A stretch of 64,000 bases of DNA from Herbidospora sakaeratensis (GTDB taxonomy: Bacteria > Actinomycetota > Actinomycetes > Streptosporangiales > Streptosporangiaceae). Positions 42,734 through 51,286 of this stretch are shown here, in pieces. How positions within the stretch are numbered: position 1 is the first letter of the stretch; the number at the start of each line of letters is the position of its first letter. The DNA lies in the NCBI RefSeq assembly GCF_001570525.1, contig NZ_BBXC01000008.1:62001-126000 (forward strand), given 5' to 3'. The notes below the pieces were generated by a model that was not told where the DNA came from, searched no databases, and worked only from the letters and a program-made list of their open reading frames with translations. The position numbers and the translations under genes are program-made.

Positions 42734-43825
42734 ATGCGCATCGCCCGGTTCACCAACGACGGCGTCAGCGACGCCGAGATCACCATGTTCCCGTTCCCGA
42801 CCGACGACGGCCTGGGCCTCGAACTGACCCGGTTCTTCCGGGCCGATTCCGACGACGTCGTGCTGCTGCTGCACGGTCTGCCCGCCTCCACCGACATGTT
42901 CATCATGCCGGAGCACGTCAACCTGGTGACCTACCTGCTCAACAACGGGCTGACCGACGTCTGGTCCCTGGACTTCCGGATGAGCTGCCGCCACCCGTAC
43001 GACACCGAGACGCACCGCTACACCCTCGACGACATCGCGCTGTTCGACCACCCGGCCGGGCTGGCCGAGCTGCGCCGCCACATCGGGCCGCACAAGCGCA
43101 TCCACGTGATCGCGCAGTGCCTCGGTTCGGTGTCGTTCATGATGAGCCTGGCCGCCGGCCTGGTCGACGGGATCGCCAGCGTCACCTCCAACAGCGTCGC
43201 CCTGGTCACCCACGTGCCGGCCTGGTCGAAGCTCAAGCTGGCGTTCGGGCCGGGCTTCTTCGACTACGTCGCCGGGGTGCCGTTCCTCGACCCGAGGTTC
43301 GGCGACGCCCCCGTCATGACGCGCGGCTGGATGATCTCGCGGATGGTGTCGCTGTTCCACCGCGAGTGCGACGTGCGGTCGTGCCACATGATCAGCTTCA
43401 TGTGGGGGGCCGGGAACCCCGGCCTGTGGAGCCACCAGAACCTGGCCGAGGAGACCCACCGGCGGGTGGCCGACCTGTTCGGCGCCAACGGCGTGCACTA
43501 CTACCGGCACATGCGGAAGATGGTCCGGGCCGGCCACGCCGTACGCCACGACGACCGGTTCCGCGACCTGCCCGCCGACTACCTGGCGGCGGCCGCCGAC
43601 ATCGACGTGCCGGTGCTGTTCCTCACCGGCGACCGCAACCACGTGTTCCGCGACTCCAACATCGTCTGCCACGAAGTCATGTCGAGGAACAACCCGGGCC
43701 TGCACGAACTCCGGGTGCTCCCCGGCTACGGCCACGTCGACCCGATCATCGGCAAGAACGCCCACCTCGACGTCTTCCCGCACATCCTCGACTTCATCAA
43801 GAGGAGCGGCAGTGGAGCACGTTGA
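42734..43825 (+). CDS. Alpha/beta hydrolase with a Cys nucleophile elbow
   Basis: A 363-residue hydrolase, ATG 42734 with a GAGGAGGCGG ribosome site. The oxyanion region is VVLLLHGLPASTDMF. The nucleophile elbow reads VIAQCLGSVSF, placing Cys129 where Ser is normal. The likely acid is in FLTGDRNHVF and the catalytic His in GYGHVDPIIG. Homologous hydrolases commonly sit beside cholesterol-oxidase-like GMC enzymes, as here: the stop of this gene overlaps the GMC start by 14 nt. The substrate may be a steroid or other lipid ester, by context only. Confidence 0.82.
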   Translation: MRIARFTNDGVSDAEITMFPFPTDDGLGLELTRFFRADSDDVVLLLHGLPASTDMFIMPEHVNLVTYLLNNGLTDVWSLDFRMSCRHPYDTETHRYTLDDIALFDHPAGLAELRRHIGPHKRIHVIAQCLGSVSFMMSLAAGLVDGIASVTSNSVALVTHVPAWSKLKLAFGPGFFDYVAGVPFLDPRFGDAPVMTRGWMISRMVSLFHRECDVRSCHMISFMWGAGNPGLWSHQNLAEETHRRVADLFGANGVHYYRHMRKMVRAGHAVRHDDRFRDLPADYLAAAADIDVPVLFLTGDRNHVFRDSNIVCHEVMSRNNPGLHELRVLPGYGHVDPIIGKNAHLDVFPHILDFIKRSGSGAR

Positions 43826-45992
43826 CGCGGTGGTCGTCGGCTCCGGCTTCGGCGGGGCGGTGGCGGCCTACCGGCTGGCCGAGGCCGGCCTGTCGGTCGT
43901 GGTGCTCGAACGCGGCCGTCCCTACCCGCCCGGCAGCTTCCCGCGCAGCCCCGCCCAGATGGGCCGCGCGTTCTGGGACCCGTCCGAGGGCCTCCACGGC
44001 ATGTACGACGTGTGGAGCTTCGGCTCGTGCGACTCGATCGTCTCCAGCGGCCTGGGCGGCGGCTCGCTCATCTACGCCAACGTGCTGCTGCGCAAGGACG
44101 AGGAGGCGTTCGTCACCGAGTCGCCGCTCCCGGGCGGCGGCTACGAGAACTGGCCGGTCGGCCGGGCCGACCTCGACCCCCACTACGACGAGGTCGAGCG
44201 CATGCTCGGCGCCACCACCTACCCGATCGACCGCCCGGCCTACCGCGACACGCTGAAGACGCGGGTCATCCAGGACGCCGCGGCCGAACTGGGCCTCGAC
44301 TTCTCGCTGCCGCCGCTGGCCGTCGCCTTCGCCCCCAAGCCGGGCGCCGAGCCGGGCCTGGGTCTGCCGATCATCGAGCCCGAATACGGCAGCCTGCATC
44401 CCACCGGCCGCCGGACCTGCCGGCTCTGCGGCGAGTGCAACATCGGCTGCAACGAGGGCGCCAAGAACAGCCTCGACCACAACTACCTGGCCGCCGCCCG
44501 CCACCTGGGCGCCGACATCCGGACCCTGCACGAGGTGAAGACGATCACCCCGCGCACCGGCGGCGGCTACGACATCGGCTATCTCCAGCACGACCCCCTG
44601 ACCGGCCCTCACTCGATCAGCTGCGACGCGCTGGTGCTGGCCGCGGGGACGTACGGCACGGTGAAGCTGCTGTTGTCGAACCGGCACGCGCTGCCCGGCA
44701 TGAGCCACATGCTGGGCACCCGGTTCTCCGGCAACGGCGATCTGATCGCGTTCCTGCTGCGGTCCAAGGACCGGCCCGTGGCGGCGTCGAAGGGACCGGT
44801 CATCACGAGTGTGGTCAGGTTGCCGGGGTCGGCGTACATCCAGGAGGGCGGGTTCCCCGCCTTCGTCGACTGGATAGCGGAGGCCGCCGACGTCGGCGAC
44901 GAGTTCAAGCGGGCGGTCAGGTTCGCGCTGGAGCGCGTACGGGGCCTGGTCACCCGCGACCACAACCTGTCGGCCGAGTTCGCCCGCCTCATGGGGAGAG
45001 GCGAGCTCTCGGACCGGTCGCTGCCGATGCTGGCCATGGGCCGTGACGTGCCCGACGGCATCCTGCGTCTGTCGGGCGACCGGCTGGTTCTCGACTGGAC
45101 GGCCGAGACCAGCGACGCATATTTCGACCGGGTGCGCGGCACGATCCGCCGGATCGGCGACGTGCTGGGCGCCGACTACTCCGACGCGCCGCTGAAGCGG
45201 GTGGTCACCGTCCACCCGCTCGGCGGCGCGCCGATGGGCCGCCACGTCGGCGAGGGCGTCATCGACGCCGACGGCCAGGTCTTCGGGCACGAGGGCCTGT
45301 ACGTCGCCGACGGCGCGGCCATGCCCGGCCCCGTGGGGGCCAATCCGGCCCTGACCATCGCGGCCATGGCCGACCGGCTGGCCACCCGGCTGGCCGACCG
45401 AATGACCACGACGAAGAAGGCACGTCTGATGGGAATCCGCACGGTCACCGGGCTCTCCTTCACCGAGGAGATGCGCGGTTCGCTCGACGGCAGCGATCCG
45501 GTCAGCTTCCGGATCACCATCACGGCCGACGACGTCGACCGCTTCCTCGCCGAGCCCGAGCACACGGCACGGGCGGAGGGATGGATAGACGCCGCTGTCT
45601 GCGGGGGCCGGCGTCCCATCGAGCGGGGCTGGTTCAACCTCTTCGCACCCGGAGAGGCGCCCGATCGCCGGGAGATGCGCTACCTGCTGCACTTCCGCGA
45701 CGGCGAGGGCCGGCCCCGCACTCTGGCGGGGACCAAGCACGTCGAGCACGGGCCGCCCACGCGGCTCTGGCTCGACACGTCGACGTTGCACACGCGGCTG
45801 CTCGAAGGCCACGTACAGGAGGACGACCCGGCGAAGCCGCTCGGTTCGGGGACCATGCACATCTCGCCGTCCGACCTGGCGCGCATGCTGACGACGTTCA
45901 AGACGACGGGGCCGAACGGGCTGGCGGCGCTGGCCCGGTTCGGCACCTTCTTCCTGGGCGAGCTCTGGGACGTCTACGGACCGGGGCGGTAG
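43812..45992 (+). CDS. GMC oxidoreductase (cholesterol-oxidase-like) with C-terminal extension
   Basis: A 726-residue flavoenzyme. The FAD dinucleotide loop is VVVGSGFGGAVAAYRLAEAG at the N-terminus. Family motifs SSGLGGGSLIYANVLL and VHPLGGAPMG, and the C-terminal ADGAAMPGPVGANPALTIAA, are present. A Cys cluster CRLCGECNIGCNEGAKNSLD (about residue 200) is typical of the ChoD-like branch. About 190 extra residues follow residue 540 (MGIRTVTGLSFTEEM to the end), a domain fused in other ChoD-like proteins. GTG 43812 has GAGGAG upstream. The stop overlaps, tail to tail, the LigD-like gene by 19 nt. Confidence 0.87.
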   Translation: MEHVDAVVVGSGFGGAVAAYRLAEAGLSVVVLERGRPYPPGSFPRSPAQMGRAFWDPSEGLHGMYDVWSFGSCDSIVSSGLGGGSLIYANVLLRKDEEAFVTESPLPGGGYENWPVGRADLDPHYDEVERMLGATTYPIDRPAYRDTLKTRVIQDAAAELGLDFSLPPLAVAFAPKPGAEPGLGLPIIEPEYGSLHPTGRRTCRLCGECNIGCNEGAKNSLDHNYLAAARHLGADIRTLHEVKTITPRTGGGYDIGYLQHDPLTGPHSISCDALVLAAGTYGTVKLLLSNRHALPGMSHMLGTRFSGNGDLIAFLLRSKDRPVAASKGPVITSVVRLPGSAYIQEGGFPAFVDWIAEAADVGDEFKRAVRFALERVRGLVTRDHNLSAEFARLMGRGELSDRSLPMLAMGRDVPDGILRLSGDRLVLDWTAETSDAYFDRVRGTIRRIGDVLGADYSDAPLKRVVTVHPLGGAPMGRHVGEGVIDADGQVFGHEGLYVADGAAMPGPVGANPALTIAAMADRLATRLADRMTTTKKARLMGIRTVTGLSFTEEMRGSLDGSDPVSFRITITADDVDRFLAEPEHTARAEGWIDAAVCGGRRPIERGWFNLFAPGEAPDRREMRYLLHFRDGEGRPRTLAGTKHVEHGPPTRLWLDTSTLHTRLLEGHVQEDDPAKPLGSGTMHISPSDLARMLTTFKTTGPNGLAALARFGTFFLGELWDVYGPGR

Positions 45993-47155
45993 GCGGCCCA
46001 CGGGTCGAAGTCGACTTCGAGGGGCTCCTGCGGGGGCCTCTCGTCCTCCGGCACGTGCTGGAGGTTGACCCGGATGCGGGTCCAGGTCGACGAGCGGCCG
46101 CGCATCGAGTCGACGAGGACGTCGGCGGGTTCGAGCCGCGCGGCCGCTTCGGGGTGCCGCCGTCTCCAGTTCTCCAGCGCCCGGAGCGCCGGTTCCTTCT
46201 TCTCGGACCGGGCGATCTCGATGACCGGATACTTCTGCGGGTTCTTCGGCCGGGGCCCCTGCGCCTTGGCCAGCGCGAGCAGCGAGTCGAGCGAGCCCTC
46301 CACGCCGTCCATCGCGGCCCACGGGTCGCCGCGTTCCTCGAAGCGGGCGGTGACCGCCTCCATCGTGAACTCGGTCGGGTCGCAGGTGGGCACTTCGTCC
46401 CAGGTCAGCGGGGTCGACACCCAGCCGGTCGGGCGGACGGAGTAGGCGCTGACGGTGGTGCGGTCGCGGGCGTTCTGGTTGAAGTCGACGAAGACGCCCT
46501 GCCGCTCCTCCTTCCACCAGTGGGAGGTGGCGAGCTCGGGGGCGCGCCGCTCGACCTCGCGGGCCACCGCCTCGGCGGCCTTGCGCACCTGGGGATAGGT
46601 CCAGCCGGGCGCGATCGGCGCGTAGACGTGGAAGCCGCGCGAGCCCGACGTCTTCGGGAACGGCGTCAGGCCGTGCTCCGCCAGGACGTCGCGGGCGGTC
46701 AGCGCGACCGCGATGATGTCGGGCCACGGCACGCCCGGCACCGGGTCGAGGTCGACGCGCAGTTCGTCGGGGTGGTCGATGTCGGGGAAGCGCACGGAAT
46801 GCGGGTTGAGGTCGACGCAGCCCAGGTTGACGCACCACGCGACGGTCGCCAGGTCGCGCCCGACGACCTCTTCGGCGCTGCGCCCGCTCGGGTAGCGGAA
46901 CTCGGCGACGTCGATCCAGTCGGGCCGCTTGGCGGGCGCCCGCTTCTGGAAGAACGGCTCCTCGTCGACGCCGTGGACGAAACGTTTGAGCACGGTCGGC
47001 CGGTCGGCGACCCCCCGCAGGGCTCCCCCGCCGACCGACAGGTAGTAACGGACCAGGTCGAGCTTGGTGTGGCCGGTGCGCGGGAAGACCACCCGATCGG
47101 GATTGGTGATCGTGACCTCGCGCCCGCCGGCTTCCACGATCTCCGCGCCGGGCAT
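45974..47155 (-). CDS. LigD-type DNA polymerase/primase domain protein
   Basis: A stand-alone 393-residue PolDom of the bacterial NHEJ system. It starts with REVTITNPDRVVFP; the catalytic Asp pair is in ELRVDLDPVPG. SGSRGFHVYAPI, WWKEERQGVFVDFNQNARDRT and SVRPTGWVSTPLTWDEV are family signatures. Such enzymes fill gaps and add ribonucleotides at breaks, usually with Ku and a ligase. Neither is within the window. ATG 47155 is preceded by AAGGTGAG; a GTG at 47164 is an alternative. Actinomycetes often carry several unlinked PolDom genes. Confidence 0.9.
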   Translation of the reverse strand: MPGAEIVEAGGREVTITNPDRVVFPRTGHTKLDLVRYYLSVGGGALRGVADRPTVLKRFVHGVDEEPFFQKRAPAKRPDWIDVAEFRYPSGRSAEEVVGRDLATVAWCVNLGCVDLNPHSVRFPDIDHPDELRVDLDPVPGVPWPDIIAVALTARDVLAEHGLTPFPKTSGSRGFHVYAPIAPGWTYPQVRKAAEAVAREVERRAPELATSHWWKEERQGVFVDFNQNARDRTTVSAYSVRPTGWVSTPLTWDEVPTCDPTEFTMEAVTARFEERGDPWAAMDGVEGSLDSLLALAKAQGPRPKNPQKYPVIEIARSEKKEPALRALENWRRRHPEAAARLEPADVLVDSMRGRSSTWTRIRVNLQHVPEDERPPQEPLEVDFDPWAAYRPGP

Positions 47156-47185
47156 GTCTCTCACCTTAATTCTTCGGGCAGATTC

Positions 47186-48133
47186 CTAGCGCGAGCCACG
47201 ACCGGCCTCCGGCCGTCCGCGTCTCGCTTCGGCGTCGATCTCCGCTCTGGTGGGCATCGAGGTCGACGCGCCGGGCCGCCGCACCGAGAGCGCGGCGGCC
47301 GCGGTGGCGAACTCCAGCGCCTCCTTGGCGGTACGGCCCTCCGTCCGCGCGACCGTGAACGCCCCCGCGAAGGTGTCGCCGGCGGCGGTCGTGTCGATCG
47401 CGTCGACCGGGCGGCCGGGCACCCGGAGGCGTGAGCCGTCCCGTGAGCCGTAGATCGCCCCGTCGGCACCAAGAGTGACCACAACCTCGGGAACCAGCGC
47501 CAGAAGGGCTTCCAGCGCCTCCTCCGGCGCTGTGAGACCGGTGATGGCGGCAGCTTCGTGCTCATTGGGCAGGAGAAGCCTCACGGCGTCCAGAAGCTCC
47601 CGGGGCAGCGGCACGACCGGCGCGGGCGTCAGCACCACCAGCCCGGAGAAGGCCCGGGCCGCGGCGACGACGGCGGGCATGGGCAGTTCCAGCTGGAGCA
47701 GGAGGGCGTCCGTCGGGCGGCCCGCGGCGCCCGGCTCGGCGGAGCCTCCGCGCGGAGTGGTCCCGGAGATGGTCCGGGCGTCCGCCGCGGACACTTCTCC
47801 GTTGGCGCCCGGGACGACGATGATCGAGTTGGCCCCGCCGTCCTCGACGACGATGTGCGCGATGCCCGACGGCCCCGGCACGGTCCGGAGCCCGGCGGTG
47901 TCGACACCTGCCCGGCCGAGCGCCTCCCGGAGCTCGGCGCCGAACCCGTCGGAGCCCACCGCGCCGACGAACCGGACGTCTCCGCCCGCAAGTGCCGATG
48001 CAATTGCTTGGTTGGCTCCCTTCCCGCCGCAGATCGTCCGGAACTCCCGGCCCGAAACGGTCTGCCCCAGCTCAGGGGCCCTTTCCACGTACGCGACGAG
48101 GTCCATATTGGCGCTGCCGAACACAGTGATCAT
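47186..48133 (-). CDS. rbsK: Ribokinase (PfkB family)
   Basis: A 315-residue sugar kinase. The N-terminal substrate motif SANMDLVAYVERAPELGQTV and GGKGANQAIASA match ribokinase. The C-terminal catalytic motif is DTTAAGDTFAGAF with the base Asp in AGD, and VTLGADGAIY precedes it. It phosphorylates ribose at C5, or another sugar. The basic C-terminal tail (RRGRPEAGRGSR) is extra. It is monocistronic and divergent from the CbiX-like gene across 79 bp. No ribose transporter is adjacent. Confidence 0.88.
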   Translation of the reverse strand: MITVFGSANMDLVAYVERAPELGQTVSGREFRTICGGKGANQAIASALAGGDVRFVGAVGSDGFGAELREALGRAGVDTAGLRTVPGPSGIAHIVVEDGGANSIIVVPGANGEVSAADARTISGTTPRGGSAEPGAAGRPTDALLLQLELPMPAVVAAARAFSGLVVLTPAPVVPLPRELLDAVRLLLPNEHEAAAITGLTAPEEALEALLALVPEVVVTLGADGAIYGSRDGSRLRVPGRPVDAIDTTAAGDTFAGAFTVARTEGRTAKEALEFATAAAALSVRRPGASTSMPTRAEIDAEARRGRPEAGRGSR

Positions 48134-48212
48134 GGATTCAATAGTCCTCTCTGCGAACGACTCGGCCCGTCGACTCCACTAATTCGGCTGATTCGCCCTA
48201 GAATCCGCCGGT

Positions 48213-49082
48213 GTGAACGAAGGTCATGACGTTCCGGCGAAGCTCCCCACCCGGGAGCGCTCGTCACGCCCGGGTGGAGGCGGCCGCCACCGGCGCCCGC
48301 TGCCCGTCACGCTGCCCGCCGACGCGCCCGTCTTGGTGCTCGCGGTCCCGGGCGCGGTCGACGACGTCGTGACCGAACTGGCGACCACGATCAGGGTCGA
48401 CAACCCGACCCTGGACCTGCGCCTGATCTCGCTCAGCGACGGCGGGGCCGACCTCGCCAAGGAGTTCGCCGCCATCGGCAACGCCCGCACCTCCGACGGC
48501 CACGCCGCCATCACGGTACCCCTCGTCACCGGCCCCCACCCGCGCGTCATGCGTTCGGTCCGCGAGGCCGCCCGCGAGAGCGAGGCCGACGTGGTCGTCA
48601 CCGACCCGCTCGGCCCCCACCCGCTGCTGGCCGAGGCCCTGCACGTCCGCCTCGCCGAGCGCGGCCTGGCCCGCGCCGACCGCATCCGGCTGTTCAACGT
48701 CACCTCGCCGGTCGACGGCATCATCGTGGCCACGGTCGGCGGCGACGAGTCGGCCCGCGGCGCCGACGCCACGGCGGTCCTGCTGGCCGCCCGGCTGGCC
48801 CTGCCGGTCGTCCCGGCCGCCTTCGACGGCCGCCCGACGGTGGCCGACGCGGCCGAGCGGCTGCGCAACATCGGCGCCTCCCGTATCGCCCTGGCCCCGT
48901 TCATCATCGGGCCGGAAGCCGACGCCGACCGGGTGAGCGCTCTCACGGAGAACTACAACTGCGCCGCGCCCCTGGGCGCCCACGAGGCGGTCGGCCGCCT
49001 GGTGACCCTGCGCTACGGCACCGTCTGGGGCAGCCTCGACCCCGACTACGACGAGGAGTTCGTCGAAGACGACCCCCACTAG
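48213..49082 (+). CDS. CbiX/sirohydrochlorin-chelatase-like protein lacking the N-terminal metal His
   Basis: The 289-residue protein begins (GTG 48213) with a basic, Gly-rich tail of about 35 residues. Two CbiX-like halves follow. The second has the recognisable VVPAAFDGRPTVADAAERLRN and SRIALAPFIIGPEAD. The first half opens VLVLAVPGAVDDVV, where chelatases have a conserved HGS with the metal-binding His, so classic ferrochelation is doubtful. A member of a diverged actinobacterial subfamily; function unknown. It precedes the small secreted protein by 41 bp. Confidence 0.65.
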   Translation: MNEGHDVPAKLPTRERSSRPGGGGRHRRPLPVTLPADAPVLVLAVPGAVDDVVTELATTIRVDNPTLDLRLISLSDGGADLAKEFAAIGNARTSDGHAAITVPLVTGPHPRVMRSVREAARESEADVVVTDPLGPHPLLAEALHVRLAERGLARADRIRLFNVTSPVDGIIVATVGGDESARGADATAVLLAARLALPVVPAAFDGRPTVADAAERLRNIGASRIALAPFIIGPEADADRVSALTENYNCAAPLGAHEAVGRLVTLRYGTVWGSLDPDYDEEFVEDDPH

Positions 49083-49123
49083 CCCGCAAGCCGATCACAA
49101 GTCGGCCCGGCTGCAATGGGAGC

Positions 49124-49528
49124 GTGAAACGACGCATTCTCACGGCCGTCGCGGCCGCCGCCCTGACCTTGACCGCCACCCCGGCCCACGCCGCCCCCAC
49201 CACGTGGAAGTGGGGCGGCATCCACTCCACCGACGGCTGGGCGACCGCCTGGGGCAAGATCACCGTCGGCCAGTCGGGCCACCGCATCTCCGGCAACCTC
49301 GACGACTCCCACGGCCGGACCTGCTCCTGGCTGCTGGTCAAGTACATGAGCGCCACCAACGGCAGATGGCGGACGCACGGCGTCTACAACTGCGTCACCG
49401 GCACCGGCACGTTCACCAAGAACCTGGGCGGCGTGCTCCAGGTCCGCGCCCAGGTCTGCCGGGGCACCGCCAAGAAGCCCGTCAACAAGTGCTCGAAGTG
49501 GAAGACCATCTGGACGCAGGGAGGCTAG
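49124..49528 (+). CDS. Small secreted protein with paired cysteines
   Basis: A 134-residue protein starting at GTG 49124 with a clear Sec signal peptide (basic KRR, then a hydrophobic ILTAVAAAALTLTATPAHA, cleavage after AHA). The mature ~110 residues are basic, Trp/Gly-rich and have four Cys (RTCSW, YNCVT, QVCRG, NKCSKW), probably two disulfides. I do not recognise a family; the size suits a surface or spore-coat type secreted protein. TGGGAG upstream serves as RBS. Confidence 0.75.
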   Translation: MKRRILTAVAAAALTLTATPAHAAPTTWKWGGIHSTDGWATAWGKITVGQSGHRISGNLDDSHGRTCSWLLVKYMSATNGRWRTHGVYNCVTGTGTFTKNLGGVLQVRAQVCRGTAKKPVNKCSKWKTIWTQGG

Positions 49529-49534
49529 GGCGAC

Positions 49535-49900
49535 CTAGGGCAACCGGCGGCGGCCGGCGAAGCCGAGCGAGGTCAGGTGGTACCACGACAACGACGACTC
49601 GCCCTCCAGCCAGCACAACCGGACCGACTCGCCGTCGAGCACCGACGGGAAGTCGATGAGGAACGGCGCGAGCCCCTTCACCTCGATGCCGGTCTCGGTG
49701 AACCAGCCGATCGTCTCGGCCAGCCGCGCCTCGAACGCCTTCGACTCGGCCAGCCCGCCCAGCCGGGAGTGACCGGAGGCGCGCAGGTCGAGGGTGAGCT
49801 CGGCCAGGTCGGCCCGCAGGTCGACGAGGACGATGGCGCGGGCCAGCACCTCGGGCATGAGCGCGTCGGCCTCGTCGAGGTCGAAGGTTCGGTCCATCAT
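49535..49900 (-). CDS. DUF2203-family protein
   Basis: A 121-residue acidic helical protein. FDLDEADALMPEVL at the start, ADLAELTLDLR in the middle and GIEVKGLAPFLIDFPSVLDG then VRLCWLEGESSLSWYH match the DUF2203 family, whose role is unknown. Two adjacent ATG codons (49900 and 49897) both fit GGAAGG upstream. It converges on the secreted-protein gene with 6 nt between the stops and is divergent from tnpB across 129 bp, where the left end of that element must lie. Confidence 0.8.
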   Translation of the reverse strand: MMDRTFDLDEADALMPEVLARAIVLVDLRADLAELTLDLRASGHSRLGGLAESKAFEARLAETIGWFTETGIEVKGLAPFLIDFPSVLDGESVRLCWLEGESSLSWYHLTSLGFAGRRRLP

Positions 49901-50029
49901 GACCTTCCGAGAGAACCGGCGGCTTCGGCCGCCGGGGGGATCGGGAGCGGGAGGGCCGCCAAGGCCGGACCCGCGCACCAGATCTCCGTTCGTACCACAT
50001 CTGACGTGTGGCGTAGTCATAATGATCGC

Positions 50030-51250
50030 GTGACTCGGCAGGTGCAGGCCACCCCCGGTGTGACCCTGCGTAGGTCGTTCAAATTTCTCTTGCGCCCCAC
50101 CGCCCGGCAGGCCGCCGCGCTGGCCGCGTGCCTGGAAGACCACCGCACGCTATACAACGCCGCTCTTGAGCACCGCCGTACCGCCTACGCCAAGGCGGGT
50201 GTGAGCGTCCGTTACGGCGACCAGTCCGCCGACCTGAAACACATCCGCGCCGACGACCCGTACGGGCAGGCCCGATGGTCCTTCTCGTCTCAGCAGGCCA
50301 CCCTGCGACGCCTGGACAGAGCGTTCACCGCGTTCTTCACGCGGATCCGACAAGGCCGTCGGCCCGGTTATCCCCGGTTCAAGGGGCGGGGCCGATTCGA
50401 CACCGTGGAGTGGCCCAAAGACGGTGACGGCTGCCGGTGGGACTCCCAGCCCGGGCATCCGACCGTGACGTTTCTGCGCTTGCAGGGTGTCGGCCACGTG
50501 CGCGTCCACCGGCACCGCCGTGTGGCCGGCACGGTCAAGACGATCAGCGTCACTCGGGAAGGCACCCGCTGGTACGTCGTGCTTTCGTGCGATGAGGTGC
50601 CCGGCCACGCGTTGCCCGCGACGGGCGCGGTCGTGGGTATCGACATGGGCGTGGCGTCGCTGCTGACCACCAGCGACGGTGAGCACCTGGTCAACCCAGG
50701 CCACCTCGCTGCGTCGGCCGACCGGCTCGCCGCCGCCCAGCGGAACCTGGCGCGCAAACAGCGCCGCTCCCAACGCCGCCGTAAAGCCGTCGCCCGCGTG
50801 GCCGCGCTGCACGCCCACGTGCGGCGGCAACGCCTCGACGGGGCGCACAAGACCGCGCTCGCCCTGATCCGCGGCTACGACGTGATCGTGCACGAGGACC
50901 TGAGGATCGCGAACCTGACCCGGTCGGCGTCCGGCACGGTCGAGCGGCCGGGCCGCAAGGTCGCCCAGAAAACCGGACTCAACCGTTCGATCCTCGACGC
51001 GGGCTGGGGGGTGTTCCTGACGATCCTGTCGCACAAGGCTGAGAGCGCCGGTCGAGAGCTGATCGCGGTGAACCCCGCCGGCACCTCCCGGACGTGTGCC
51101 CGCTGCCGGCATTGCGCTGCGGACAACCGTGTCACCCAAGCCGAGTTCCGGTGTACGGCCTGCGGGCATGCCGCGCACGCCGACGTCAATGCGGCCGAGA
51201 ACATCCTCAGGGCAGGGCTTGCCCTTCGCCGGGCCACGGAAGCGGCTTAG
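50030..51250 (+). CDS. tnpB: TnpB, RNA-guided nuclease of an IS200/IS605-type (IS1341-like) element
   Basis: A 406-residue TnpB with a complete RuvC site: Asp205 in VGIDMGV, Glu289 in VHEDLRI and Asp385 in HADVNAAENI. The zinc knuckle C356-x2-C359 ... C375-x2-C378 lies between the last two. The N-terminal OrfB_IS605 helix-turn-helix domain starts RRSFKFLLRPTARQAAALAA. No tnpA transposase is adjacent, so the element would move only in trans. The GTG at 50030 is the first in-frame start. A conserved hairpin and right end follow immediately. All catalytic residues are intact, so the nuclease may be active. Confidence 0.93.
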   Translation: MTRQVQATPGVTLRRSFKFLLRPTARQAAALAACLEDHRTLYNAALEHRRTAYAKAGVSVRYGDQSADLKHIRADDPYGQARWSFSSQQATLRRLDRAFTAFFTRIRQGRRPGYPRFKGRGRFDTVEWPKDGDGCRWDSQPGHPTVTFLRLQGVGHVRVHRHRRVAGTVKTISVTREGTRWYVVLSCDEVPGHALPATGAVVGIDMGVASLLTTSDGEHLVNPGHLAASADRLAAAQRNLARKQRRSQRRRKAVARVAALHAHVRRQRLDGAHKTALALIRGYDVIVHEDLRIANLTRSASGTVERPGRKVAQKTGLNRSILDAGWGVFLTILSHKAESAGRELIAVNPAGTSRTCARCRHCAADNRVTQAEFRCTACGHAAHADVNAAENILRAGLALRRATEAA

Positions 51251-51285
51251 CGAGAAGCCGCTCCCGCAAGGAGCGGAGGAGTCAC
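51251..51285 (+). ncRNA. Right end and omega-RNA 3' scaffold of the tnpB element
   Basis: Directly after the tnpB stop, a 7-bp stem CCGCTCC/GGAGCGG (51258-51264 with 51270-51276, loop CGCAA) is followed by AGGAGTCAC. The second tnpB element in this window has the same layout with compensating base changes, and the two sequences agree up to GAGTCAC and then diverge. This defines the element end at 51285. By analogy with characterised TnpB systems the guide would be the next ~16-20 nt (from 51286). Confidence 0.7.
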
Positions 51286-51286
51286 G

